Assembly: GCF_001625305.1 (NCBI RefSeq)
Contig: NW_017803909.1
Span: 1,608,011 to 1,672,010 of the forward strand
DNA: 64,000 nt
Origin: Branchiostoma belcheri
Taxonomy: Eukaryota > Chordata > Leptocardii > Amphioxiformes > Branchiostomatidae
Direction of reading: 5' to 3'
Under the pieces are notes generated by a model. The model saw only the letters and a program-made list of their open reading frames with translations, made no database searches and was not told the origin of the DNA. Positions 23,460 to 36,700 of the stretch are shown in pieces; within the stretch, counting starts at the first letter, position 1; the number at the start of each line of letters is the position of its first letter. The translations under genes were made by a program, and so were the position numbers.

Positions 23460-26400
23460 ATGCTTGTGCCAATCTTCACCCTGAAGCTCAACCACAAGAT
23501 CAACACCCGCATGTTGACTATCGGGTGTTACGATGGTCAGCACCCCTGTCTCACTGCAGCTACTACAGCTGGGAAGGTACTGTAATGTAATGCTTTCACG
23601 ATGTTCAGCAGACGATATTTTTTTAATGTCTTTACAACTATAAATGGTAATAATACAAATGTGTACATTTTGAATGCAACTCCTTGAGTGATGTAACATT
23701 ATATTGTATTATACCCTATTGAAATTGGATGGAGCTCTACCACACTGCTACTTGTGACCATACAGCAGCATTTGACCTCTGAAGTCATGTTTTTGTGCAT
23801 TTAATTACATGATTTGAACTGTTGCCCAAATAGTATAAGTATTTTTTTGTGTGTGCCTTTGATAGCAACTAGCTATGATATGTATACCTTTCCAGAATGA
23901 GTGTATAACAATATCTTTGTTATGGTCATATCATTAATCATAATCATGACCACTTTTCTTCAGGTCTTCATCCACAATGCCCACAACCGAGGCATTGCCA
24001 GCGGGCGCATGTCTGTGTCCGGGGAGAACTCGGACATCAGTCTGCTGAACATCCAGCAGGCGGTCAGCGCGGTCAGCGCGGGGAAGCTGGACCCCACGTC
24101 CAACTGTGACAGTCTGCTGGTCGGCACACAGACTAACCTGCTGGCCTACGATGTCATCAACAACTCCGACCTCTTCTACAAGGATGTGAGCTCAACTGCT
24201 GAATATTGTCATATACTCACTTGATAGAATGTTGAAAGAAATATGCAAAATGCACATACACGTACAAGATTTCATCTACAGCCTTTGCCATCATAAATTT
24301 CCATCTCACCACACAAAAATTTCTATGCATTGTTTACTGTTTCATGTTTGCTAATACCTCTTTCTCTTCTAGACACCAGATGGAGTAAACGCTGTTGTTG
24401 TCGGCTCCTTGGGAACAGTAGAGATGCCATTGGCTGTTGTCGGGGGCAACTGTGCCATCCAGGGTTTTGACCTGGAGGGGAATGATGTATTCTGGACCGT
24501 GACTGGTGACAACGTGTGTTCACTCGCTCTGTGTGATTTCACCAACGATGGCAAGATGGAGGTATTGTCACAGAACTTTTATGCCTTCTTCTATATGATT
24601 TATCTAATTCTGGGAGTGTAAATAACTAAGAAGAATTGTAGAGGGCCTGTGTAACAACCTTATACCATAGCGTAAGAAGGAGTAGGTACAAGAAAGTTGA
24701 TGGGGGAAGGAAGAGAACAAAATTGTGGTCCATACCTGATGAAACTTATTTGTTGTACTATAGATCTTGATTTTTTACATGTTTTGTCCACGTTTCAGTT
24801 GATAGTTGGTTCAGAGGACTACGACATCAGGGTTTTCCAAGATGATGAGATCATCGCAGAAATGACAGAAACAGAGGTCAGGAAACCTTTTTATTCCTTC
24901 ATATCTGTTCTATAGAAAAAATATCAAACACTACATGCATGTATTATTCATTACATGTTCAGCAATTGTTGTAAATAGCCATATGTATGAACTGGAAATT
25001 TCAAATGTTCGGTAGTTGTATTGTACAGCTACAATTCTACTCTATGTTTAAGAGGCTGTATGAATGTCACAAGCACCCAACAACATTTTCATTTAGCAGT
25101 AATGCTGTAATGCTCTGTTGTCCTTATACAGGCCATCACTTTGCTGTGTCCCATGATGCATAGCAGGTTTGGGTATGCCTTAGCCAATGGAACTGTGGGA
25201 GTTTATGACCGTACAGCCAGATACTGGAGAATCAAGGTACCCTTTCATCCGTTCCAGTGTAGATTGATTGCTCAAATTATTCATCATAAATATCATGGCA
25301 TGTTCAATAGTGCCAAGAACAAACATAACAACTTCAAGAAATCTAAAACCTTGAAAATGTCTGTATAAGTAGGTGTAGAACAGCAGAGGCTTTAGTCTAA
25401 CATGGTTTGAATGTTTCAGTTCAGACTGTACACATAATTCTGGTGATTTTTGTATATAATCTGGTTCCCCTTTTCTATCTCCCCAGTCCAAGAACCAAGC
25501 TATTGCTATCCATGCTTTTGACCTGGATTCAGACGGGGTTCCTGAACTTATCACAGGATGGTCCAATGGGAAGGTATGTACTTACATTTGTCCATGCAGG
25601 AGAAGATGTCTTTGGGAAAAAGGAAAAGTAAACGCTAAATAATAGAGATAATATGGCAGACTGACTGGATATATGGACGACAAAATAAACTTGTGTGTGT
25701 GTCAGATAGAATGTTCTTTGGCCAACATCAGCAACAGCTCAGTTTATAGCTTCCAATTAGAATCAGTCCAATGGTGTTGTTTTTGGCTGTTTTGGGTTGT
25801 TTTTTTTTCATTATATGTTAAAGATCTATATAACAAACATACTGTTTGTCTTACTTCTGTAGATTGATGCACGAAGTGACAGGACCGGAGAGGTCATCTT
25901 CAAAGACAACTTCTCAGTGTCCCTGGCAGGGATAGTGGAGGTGTGTTCAAAGTCTTTTGTCAACATCATTTAAAACATGTATAGTAAAATCAAAACTTGT
26001 GCCAATTTCTCAAGTGAAATTTTCTTCCAGATCTAAGCTAGTGTGAAGTGATTTATGCTGTGTGGTAGAAATATCACCAGAATTTAACATGAAAGTGAAT
26101 TTCACATAGCAAATTATAGTGCATTAAACCATGGCAACGTTGTCCTTTCTCCCATGTAGGGTGACTACAGGATGGATGGGAAGACAGAACTCATCTGCTG
26201 TGCAGTAGATGGAGAAGGTGAGAGAGGATGGTGTGATAAAATTAAAGTAAACCACAATGCAAACATTTCTCAGGAAAGGGCTTATATATGTTTGAAGTTG
26301 ATTAAACATGTAGATACCATTATGTGATAACACACAAGGAGTAAAAAGTGACAATGTAATCGTTGTGATTCTAATTTTGGTCAGTATTGACTATGGTACA

Positions 26401-29400
26401 ATCCTAATTGATCACAGCCCTACAGCTTTGGTTATGGCTGAACAGTCCTATACGTGAATAGCAGTCTCTGCCACATAGGGCACATTTGTAAGCTGAGTCA
26501 ATTCTGTTGACTAGTACATTTGTGGACAAAAAATGTACTTATACATACATATACAGAATTAGGATAAGATGTGGATGTTGAAACCATAAGTGACATGTCT
26601 CTGGTTGTTTCCTACAGTACGTGGCTATCTCCCGGCTAGTAGGGACCTGAAGGGGAACCTGATGGACACAAACACAGAACAGGACGCCGTCAGGGAGCTG
26701 AGTCAGCGCAAACAGGTCAGCAGGTTACCACTGCTGTAGATGTCTCAGTTACCTTACACTATCAGTCAGTGAATTTTACATTTCTGCAGATTTCAGTACA
26801 CATGTTGAATTATAGTTTTTGAGACTGAGTACTGTGTATGGGAAACACGCCTCCTCAGTCTAAAATTGTTTTGTCTTGAGCTAAAAGTAGGGATATACAG
26901 TTTGTACATGTAGGATCAACAAAACTTCTTTCACATCTGAAGAATTCAATAATCAGATAGCCTTTGACAGTATGAGTACATAACATTCGGGTGGCTGAGC
27001 TGTATATATGCCCTTACCTGTGTATAGGTTTTGCTGACTTACAATAATAATAATAACAAGAATAGTTGCTTTGTCACAGAGTTCTCATTAACTGCCATGT
27101 TCTTCCACAGAACTTGTTGCTAGAGTTGAAGAATTATGAAGAGAATGCCAGGGTAAGTCAACATGTAATTTGTGAATTTCCATTGAAATTGTGTAACTGT
27201 CTTGTACTGGAATATCTATTACATTCTGAATTTCTTCAAACCAGTGACTATACTGCCTTAAAAACCAAATTGCATATTATTGCTGCCTTGGAATCATCCT
27301 GGAACACAAAATCTTGGACTGGACCGGTGTCTTTTTGTTTCTTTGCTGGCAAACTCTACAACTTCATCTTCTGCTCCACTTTGCAGTCTTCTGCTATCCT
27401 ATGATCTGTCTTCTTATTCAATTGAAGCCCACAAAAACACATACAGCCATTATAGTTTACAACAGTAGAATGGTAGCATCAAAAAAGACATAAATCAACT
27501 TTTGTTATATTGTGTCTGTTGCAATATAAGACCTCTGCAAAACATTAAGGATAATGGACATACCTCACTACTTCTCTTTCCCCTGCATGTGCACTCTGCA
27601 TGTGCACCCAGCGGTTATCAGTAAAGCAAGAGCCAGATGTGGTAGGACAATGCATGTCGTGGTCTCTGTTAAATTTCATTGTACAGTCAGACTCTGTATA
27701 GTCTAGTGTTCATGTGAGGATGGGCTGATTATTGCTTGATTTCATCCATGATACAGCTTTTCCTGAAATACAAACTTTGTAAGAGGCCTACAAAGTGTTT
27801 GTTCATCACTTCTTTGATAATGAGCTACTAACATGTACATTGTATGGACAAATGGCTTCATTATTTGCCAGGGTTGTCATAGTCCAACTGAAGATGTACA
27901 GTAGACACTACACTGCATGGCTTCTTTATATTATTCTGTTTCCTTAATTGCTGTGAACTATGCTTGACCTTTAACACAGACTTTAAATGCACATTTTCTA
28001 TCTCTCTGGTTCTCTCTTGACTTGCAGCTGACCAAGTTCTTCTACAAAGGCAGAGCGGTAGGACTGCTTCTCTTTTTCTTATCCCTCTGCAGCTTGCTTT
28101 CTTACACTGCTATACTTTTCCTTCTTTCAGTTCACCAAGTAGTAGCACCAATGGCTCCTGTACTAACTTTTCCTGATGTGTGTTACCCAGGCTGCACAGA
28201 GCAATCGACCATCAGGACTGGGAGGGATGGATACAGGACAGATGGGCATCATCCCTGTAAGTAATCATCTTACAGTCCTTCAGACGTTTGTATCAGAAAT
28301 ACTGGTACAACTAGTGCTTTGCCCTTTTATAGAATTGTATTTCTGTCATTAGAAAATGATGGCAGAAGTGATATTGATAATGGATTAAAATGTCACTGTA
28401 ACAACAGTTAGAAAGGAATCCCATTGTGCTGAATATGTTAATTTGACAATTTTGCAGTCCTTCTCTTACTGTCAATGTTGATGTGTAAAATGAGTTGTTT
28501 TTTTTGTCCAGGCAAACACACAGCTTCAGACATCACTGACTGTGGACCCAGGGGATGAAAAACACCCGGTAAGGAGTCAACATTCATTCTTACTTCTGAA
28601 CTACTTCTAAGTGTATTTTCTGACATTCTTGTTGTACATGATCTGTGGTGATCTTTCTGCTAAATTTTGTTAAAAGATTCAACAACAAGGACATTACTTG
28701 CCTGTTGATTGAAAGTTGTAGTGACAAATACTGGTACATATATGTATTGTTTTTTGCAGTTTTGCAGAGTTAACAACAAACAGGAATTTATAAAAGCCTG
28801 TAGATTTTCTTGATTAAAGTATCTGGAAGTAAATTGTTTTCACTGTCCTCCTTTCATTTTTAACAGCCTCATGTGGAACTTTTTGTGGCAACCACTAACG
28901 GTAAGATGGATGTTTCTGCCCATGATTTACAGTTTAAAAGTATTTGTTAGTACAACGTATTGCAGTATATTTTGCCATTTGTAGAACTGTCTTGCTATCA
29001 CATTTGTGCATCTTCTGCCCTATTTGTACTATCATGTAAGCATCAAGGATTCTGTAAGCATCGGTGATTCTTAAATCATTGTCTTTCCCCAAATCAAACT
29101 TTTAAGGTCTTCAGCTGTATTTTCAATTCATAATCATTTGCAATTGTAAAGAATTATTGTTATTACTTGTATTTCTGCAGAAACCATCCTGAGAACAGCA
29201 CTCATATTTGCCGAGGGCATCTTTGAAGGAGAGAGCCATGTGGTGTAAGATATCTTTTCTTTGATCCTTTTTTTTATTGCTTATCAGTTCCTGTCATGTC
29301 ATCTATAGTCAAACTGATAGTGTGGGAGACGCTACCTACATGTATAATGAATTGGTTAGTAATAACAGTATGTTGTGTGTTATTTTCCTCTTGCAGCCAT

Positions 29401-32400
29401 CCCAATGTAAACAACCTGTCCAGTGAGCTGAAGGTTCCCATCACCCCTCCTAAGGATGTTCCTGTAGACCTGCACATCAAGGCCTTTGTGGGCATGAAGG
29501 GCAGGTGGGTCTCCAAGCTCTTGTTTATTCTGTAAAGGGTCAAGTTGCGAATCAGCATTTTTTTTTGTGGAGTATGTAGTATCCATGTGAGCAGTCTTGT
29601 TTGCCTGTGTTCATATTCTCTACTGTATATCAACCTAAAAGATTGTCTTTAACCAAACATTTGCCACCTTACAGTACCCAGTTCCATGTGTTTGAGATCA
29701 CACGGCAGCTGCCCAGGTTTTCCATGTACATCCCCTGCGCCAAGCTTCCCCAGGAACCACAGGGCACCGTCACCTTCACAGTACAGGAGAGAGTACAGAG
29801 GGTTTGTTTCACTTTTAATTCCTCACCGTGCTTCCTTGTGTAATATGGAATGAAGGTGTTCTCATTACAATATTAGTAGGGAAAGGGTACTGTTAGTCCC
29901 TTTATGTTCGCGGTAGCAAAAGTTTTTGGTATGAGAAAAATGGACATGTTCGTGGAACTATATATACGCAGTGGCGGCAGGTGCAGGAAAAAGAAAGTCA
30001 GCGAATTATTTTTTCATGGTAATGATAAGTTCGTGCTACAGGAGTGACTGCGAAAATACATTGCAAGAGTACCACAAAAATTGTGATTTACAGTATGTTA
30101 AAATGTTGTGGACTTTCAGTAGACTGGAGTAGAATGTGCTCTTGTGACAGATTTTTTTATTTTTTTGTGTATAACAGTATACATCATAAGAATGACTAAG
30201 GGAAGACTTGATAGTGTTTCTTGTTGTCTAGGTTGTCCTGTGGATTAATCAGAATTTCCTGCTGACCGATGAGTGGCCGGCAGGAGCCCCGCTTCACTTC
30301 CAAGTGGTCAGTCTGAGGGGGACAGGAGCACTGGTCATCCACATGGAGGGCAATGGGCAGGTCAGAGCCTGGTCTCAGTGTAGTCCAGAACAATTGTTAC
30401 AAACACACCTCAGGATATTTGTGTCATTGGTAACATTAGCAGACTTCTGCATTTCTTTGGTTGTCAGATGCAGTATGACTACAGGTGTGCTAACCTTAAT
30501 TTCCTAGAATAATGCAAACAATGCTATTCATATCTCTATTCATATCGTTCATATCTCTGTACAACTCCTCAAATAACATCATCCAATCCGTTGTCAACTC
30601 CAATGTAATCTTCAGCAACAAATTCTTCCACAATGACTGGGTCTGTCTGTATTCTTAGTTTGTATTTTAATTGCTGATATCATGTGTATTTTTATTTGTA
30701 TGTTTTATTTTATATAGGCCATTGATGCCTGAAATAAAGACTAAAGAAAGATTAAGGTCAAGAGATGTTGCTTAGTTAAAATGTAGGTTGAAGCTCTAGG
30801 TACAATTCGTAGATTATGTTAAATTCAAACAGCCTTTTTGTATGATACATCAATATAAAATCTATACATATATAAATATACATCTAAATATATAAATCAT
30901 GGTTACTTTTCTGTTGTTGTAACAAGTTCTTTCCTGTTTGACATGTGATTGACAGGTGACCATCAAGACAGATGACATGGACCTGGCAGGTGAAGTGATC
31001 CAGTCAATGGCAGTGTTCCTGGGTATCGAGGACCTTCAGGTCACCTCAGACTTCCCCGGATACATGGAGGAGCTCAAGAACATTCTCATCAAGGTGGGAC
31101 AAACTGGGGAGAGTAGGAGCTGTTGTTTTTGCAGTCTCTAGTAGAGTACCATCATCAGTTGGAAGCAGTGTTCTAGTCAGTCATCTTAGTGTAACATCAT
31201 GTCGAGTGCGAGGCATTGTGAATCCAAGGACATGCTCCCCTGGGAAAATGTTTAAGTCAGGACCTTCTGAAATGCTATTTCCTGCATTTTGAGGGGGCAA
31301 ACTTTGCTGGTAGACTAAGCTTAGTTTAGCGACATGTCTTTTGATGAAAACTTACAGGAAGAACGGTTTCATCTTGATTTTTGTGAAGGTGATTTTATCT
31401 GGTGATTTTTGTCCATCATGAGCGGCAAATGGAATGACGGACAGTGGCTAGAACACTGGCTGGAATTATTCACAAGATATGAACAGCTTTTGATATGTAC
31501 ACTTCTGACAAGCAGCAGACAATGGCTTTTCCACAGTTAAAAGTTTATGGTAACATTGTGATCTTTTCCTGACCAGGTGGATGAGTTCAGCTCGGTGAGA
31601 CAGAAACTGACCGCTGAGATGGCTGACCACTCCAACCTGATCCGCAGCATGGTGGTCAGGGCAGAGGATGCCAGGATTCTCGCTGACTGGTCAGTTGGTC
31701 ATGACTTACACGACTTAGCCTAGTGTTAGTTTAGGTTTCCTTGGTTGGTTTTTGACAACCTGTGAATCATTTAAGTCAAAATGTGAGACTATCAGAAGAG
31801 GATATGTAGAAATCATTTGAGTTCCTTTTATTGGCAAATTGATTTACTTGTGTTCCTATGTTTAATCATTATTTTATGTTACATTACCACATTGTATCCT
31901 GCTCCTTTGGAAATCAGCCCTTTTTGGCTGAAGGCTTTAAATTTTTTTGTTAAGATTTTTACCCGAAAGCAAATAATAACTTGATCATGTTAGATAGCCA
32001 ATAGTGTGGTTCAACAATGCAGAATATATCCTCTTACAACTGTTGTTGTCTACAGGAAGAACATGAGGAAGTACTACATGGAGCTGTTTGACCTGAACAG
32101 GGACCTGATCAACGGGTACAAGATCCGCTGTAACAACCACACAGAACTGCTGTCCTGTCTCAAACTGGTCAACCAGGCCATCCAGAGGGCAGGCAGGCTC
32201 AGAGGTATACAAAATATGTTTCCTCTCCTAAACTGAGCTTTTCTGGAATTTTACCAACTGTATTTTATATGTTTTGAATTAGACTCCATGTACCATAATA
32301 TTGGTTATTTTCTGGTTCTCTAACCCCATATGTAGTTGTTTGTCAATGATGTAGCATTCAAACATTTTGGCCAACCCATGTTAATCTTTATGGGAGATGA

Positions 32401-32537
32401 CAGATCTGTATTCACAAGTTGCCCTGTTCCTTCCAGTTGGCCGACCAAAGACGATTGTGGTGAACGCATGCAGGGAAGCCTTCAAGACTCACAACATTGA
32501 TGCCCTCTTCAAGATTATGAAAGTTGGAGCAACGTAA
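23460..32537 (+). CDS. BBS2: BBS2, BBSome subunit, complete
   Basis: Twenty-two exons with consistent phases: 23460-23576, 23964-24185, 24373-24561, 24799-24876, 25132-25236, 25487-25573, 25863-25940, 26160-26217, 26618-26715, 27111-27152, 28028-28057, 28191-28256, 28512-28568, 28867-28900, 29181-29244, 29397-29504, 29675-29801, 30232-30360, 30956-31093, 31577-31689, 32056-32204, 32437-32537; 729 aa (human about 721). Conserved blocks by recall of human BBS2: [99 protein letters not shown]. Order: N-terminal beta-propeller, short coiled coil, GAE-type domain, helical C-terminus. BBS2 is a core BBSome subunit and carries membrane cargo into and out of cilia. The 30-nt exon 28028-28057 has no counterpart in human BBS2 as I recall it and is skippable in frame. 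Confidence 0.97.
28028..28057 (+). other. BBS2: In-frame 30-nt microexon of BBS2
   Basis: Preceded by a good acceptor (CTTGCAG) and followed by GTAGGA, phase 0 at both ends, ten codons ([10 protein letters not shown]). Leaving it out joins the coiled-coil exon to 28191-28256 without changing the frame, and that shorter product aligns better with human BBS2 from memory. It may be alternatively spliced or a false exon. Confidence 0.55.
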
Positions 32538-32950
32538 TCTTACTACAAGTTGTATAAAGGTTTACAAGTATGTCTTCTGAGGGCAAACCTACTCTGTTGT
32601 ATACGTTTTCTTTGTGGGAAATGTTTCATTGATATATGAAGATATTTGCACAGCTGACTATTGATGTTGCAGCAGTCATGAAGACGAGAATGTGTGTAGA
32701 ATATGTTGCTGCTGTTTTGTGCTGCTTAGATTTAAAATCCGTCACATTTTTATCTTTTGTAGTTCAATGTCTGCATCTTTATTGAGTGTATATATACAAT
32801 GAAAGGCATCTCACTGAACAGAATTATGTGTAAATTTCTTCTGTAGATGTAAGTAAAAGCAGATTGTATTGCAAGTTTACTATGTATATACACAATGTCG
32901 TACAAAAATGTCAAAATATTATGGAATAAAGCAACTTCTCAAGACCACTA
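32538..32950 (+). other. BBS2: BBS2 3' UTR
   Basis: Non-coding sequence after the stop, with an AATAAA poly(A) signal at 32925-32930. The end is inferred from that signal. Confidence 0.6.
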
Positions 32951-33004
32951 TTTCATTTTTTCTCCACATTTTCAATGTTTTCCCATTTACCCATTTTTTG
33001 TCTG

Positions 33005-33480
33005 TTCATGGTGCTGAACACTATCCACACAGACTAGCATGTCTGTCCTTGGTGCTGAACACTATCCACACAGACTAGCATGTCTGTCCTTGGTGCTGAA
33101 CACTCTCCACACAGACTAGCATGTCTGTCCTTGGTGCTGAACACTATCCACACAGACTAGCATGTCTGTCCTTGGTACTGAACACTATACACAGACTAGC
33201 ATGTCTGTCCTTGGTGCTGAACACTATCCACACAGACTAGCATGTCTGTCCTTGGTGCTGAATACTATCCACACAGACTAGCATGTCTGTCCTTGGTGCT
33301 GAACACTATCCACACAGACTAGCATGTCTGTCCTTGGTACTGAACACTATACACAGACTAGCATGTCTGTCCTTGGTGCTGAACACTATCCACACAGACT
33401 AGCATGTCTGTCCTTGGTGCTGAACACTATCCATACAGACTAGCATGTCTGTCCTTGGTGTGCTAAACATGATTGACACA
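33005..33480. repeat. 41-bp minisatellite, about 12 units
   Basis: Units begin (GGTGCTGAACACTATCC...) at about 33010, 33051, 33092, 33133, 33174, 33213, 33254, 33295, 33336, 33375, 33416 and 33457. The period is 41 bp, with two 39-bp variants reading GGTACT. The array lies between the convergent 3' ends of BBS2 and the kelch-like gene. The same family recurs at 36105-36440. Confidence 0.95.
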
Positions 33481-33720
33481 GGCTAACGTGCCTGTTTCAC
33501 ATAATTTCAGCTCAATATGATGTATATAGATTCATACATATCAGAACCAGTACATTCTATCTAGATCTTTTATATACACTGTCACTTTGCTTTTGAAGTA
33601 AAGGCAACATAATCATACCTACATACATACATACATAAACTCATTTTCCTATTCATCTGAAACAGATTGAATGAATATCTGGATGTTGATAGTACATGTA
33701 CGAAATATACAAAGCATAGT

Positions 33721-36700
33721 TCATTGTTCAGGTCCCCCTCCCACAGCCCCCACCTCTTCCTCATGCCCTCCATCCCTTTCTCGTGTTTCTTCTTCCCCTT
33801 GGTCACCCTTTCCCTCCGCTGAGTCTGTCTGAGAAGCCTTTTCTGTAGGTTTGGGTGCGTCTGCCGCCTTTACAAACTCGTACGGGATGGGGGTCACTGT
33901 GCACACGGCACCTGTAGGGAAGAGGAAGGATTGGAACCATATACGTGTAAACAACATGCTTTAGCTTCAAGCTATATCTGTTTTGGACAGTTTACAAGTA
34001 TCATACGTATAATCTCTTCTTTATCTGAGTTAAGCTAGAAAACAGAGTAGAGATGGAATTGGTGAGTGTAAATGCCAACGTGACTATTCGGTAAGTTCCG
34101 AATATGTGTGTTCAGTCAGAAGCTCTGAGGAAAATGCCTGATAGGCATCGAAACGTAAGCAGGAGAGAAATACTACCGGTTATGTAAGAATAAAATCCCT
34201 ATATCCTATTCGGTGAATTGTTTGTGCCTTGTGTAAATGTCCTTCATTTACTCCTGTCGTTTACTTATATGATTCTAAACCACCGTCCCTTCCAGTTTGT
34301 TTATTTTTATTAATTACCAAAGCGATGTCTGACCTGTTGTAGGTTTGGCCATTTTGGCGATGGAGTACCATTCCTTCACGGCGCCGACATACAGGAATCC
34401 CGTGTCCAGTAACTTATCACGCGTCCTCCCTCCACACACGAACAAGTCCCCGCTGTCCATACAGGCGGCGGGGTACCGCCTGGCGGGTTCACGCGGTATT
34501 GCAGGGACAACCTGTGAATGGCACATTCTATCAGTGGGGCTATTCTAAATCGAGTGGCGATCAGGTAGGCTCAGCGCACGTGCATCAATCTCATTTTACA
34601 ATAGATGTCAATATATAAATTAAAAAGACAAAAGTACGTGGAAATGGCTATTTTAGTATAATTGTGAAACATGGGGACTAACCTCTTTCGATACTTTCCA
34701 CGTGTTGTCCTCCGTGTTGAAGTGAAGAACCTTCTGACCCAGGAAGGTCATGTGGATGTTGTTGCCTAGCAACATGATGTGAGGAATGATGGGAAATGGT
34801 TCTTCATACGGAGGCAGCAGTGACCAGGTGTCGTCTCTTAGGTCATATCTGTTAGTGTCATACGGGGAAAGAGATATACAGGGCAAATTAACTTTGCTCA
34901 AGGTTTGCTTCAATGAATTATACACATATGTATCAAGCTCAACAATATATATGATAGCCTGGGTACCATCCGGATTTTCGCTACGCAACGCTCGAAAAGA
35001 TTTTTTCGAGCGTTGCGTAGCGAAAATCCGGATGGTACCCAGGCTACAACAATGACACAGGCCTTACTTTTCGGAAAGAGATGCTTTTTAACGTTGTACA
35101 ATGCTATGCGTACTTACCACCGTATATATGCCATTTCCAAACACTTAGTACGAGTGCAGTTATATTGTTCAAAGCTCATAATTAAATGTCTCGGTACCTC
35201 TCTATGGCGTTACTGATGTTGGTACCGCCCCGCCACCCACTGACAGTGTAGATGTGTCTCTCGTCCCGCGCCACACACTGGGTGAGACAGCGGGGCGTCT
35301 GCATGCTGGCGATCGGCTGCCAGTCGTCCTCCTGAGGGTCATACACCTCCACGGAGTCCAGGAACATCTCCGAGGAGATACAGCCACCTGGGGAAACAAC
35401 CATACATATATTTCTTCTGTTCAGTTCTTCTGTATAGCAATCATATATTAGGATCATGTTATTAGTTGTTATTTAGTTTTTACTTTCTTACTTAATTGTT
35501 ATCAGTTATTATTGTTATTATTATTTTCAGACTGATTATTTTGTTTATTGATTCAAATGTTGATTTAACGACCAGCTATGTATTGTTATTTCTATTCATC
35601 GTTTTTGCTACGTAGCTACAGGTGCTTCCTTGTTTTGGTTTAGTTGTGAGGAAGGCCTCGGATAGGCCAAATTGGTCTCTGCCTTCCCCAGCACACTCTT
35701 CCTGTGTATTTCACTTTGTATTGGTTTTTATTATTTACGTGCGAAGATTTAGATGAAGTTCACCTATGGCATACAGCTGTCTGTCGCAGACCACTACAGA
35801 CAGCAGCAGGCGGGGGATGTTCATGTCTGCTACGGAAGACCAGGAGTTGTTCAGCGGGTCATATCTGCGGGACATGTGGTAACGGTTTAATATTACACAA
35901 AAACACCGGTGACAAACACAAAAGTACTATTCTATTTATTTTCGTCTAGCCTGTGTTCAAAACGATGCTCTCAATCATAAACATGCGTATGGTCATTAAA
36001 AAACAAATATAACGTTATGGTATTTTACGTCTACTTAACGACAACAGCTTACTATCAACCTCAACTGACCGGCATATTTATACTTTTGTGACTAACAAGG
36101 CCATCTGTGGTACTGAACACTTTTCAAACAGACTAACATGCCTGTCCTTGGTACAGAACACTATCCACACAAACTATATGCCTGTCCTTGGTACTAAATA
36201 CGGTCGTCACAGACTAACATGCCCGTCCTTGGCACTTAACACTATCCACACAGACTAACATGCCTGTCCTAGGTACTGAACACTATTCACACAGACTAAC
36301 GTGCCTGTCCTTGGTACTGAACACTATTCACACAGACTAACGTGCCTGTCCTTGGTACTGAACACTATTCACACAGACTAACGTGCCTGTCCTTGGTACT
36401 AAACACTATTCACACAGACTAGCATGCCTGCCTGCCCTTGGTACACAGTAAGAATTTTTGGCTCCTAGATAAGCAGGTGGGTTGTGAGGAGTCTTACTTG
36501 TAGACCGATCGTGCACAGGTCCCGCCCACCACGTACGCACACCCGTCCAGCAGGGCGATGGCGTGGCCGAACACCGGCATCGGCAGGTCCGGCAGCGCCA
36601 CCCAGCGGTTCTCGTCAATAACGAACCCATTCACTGTCTTCAGAGAGCCTGAAAATCCGACCACGCTTGATGTGACACACATATTTCAGTAATACGTATA

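Noticed and set aside
33005..33480. Regular 41-bp array as a CRISPR
   Set aside because: Units are contiguous with no unique spacers, and no cas-like gene is present.
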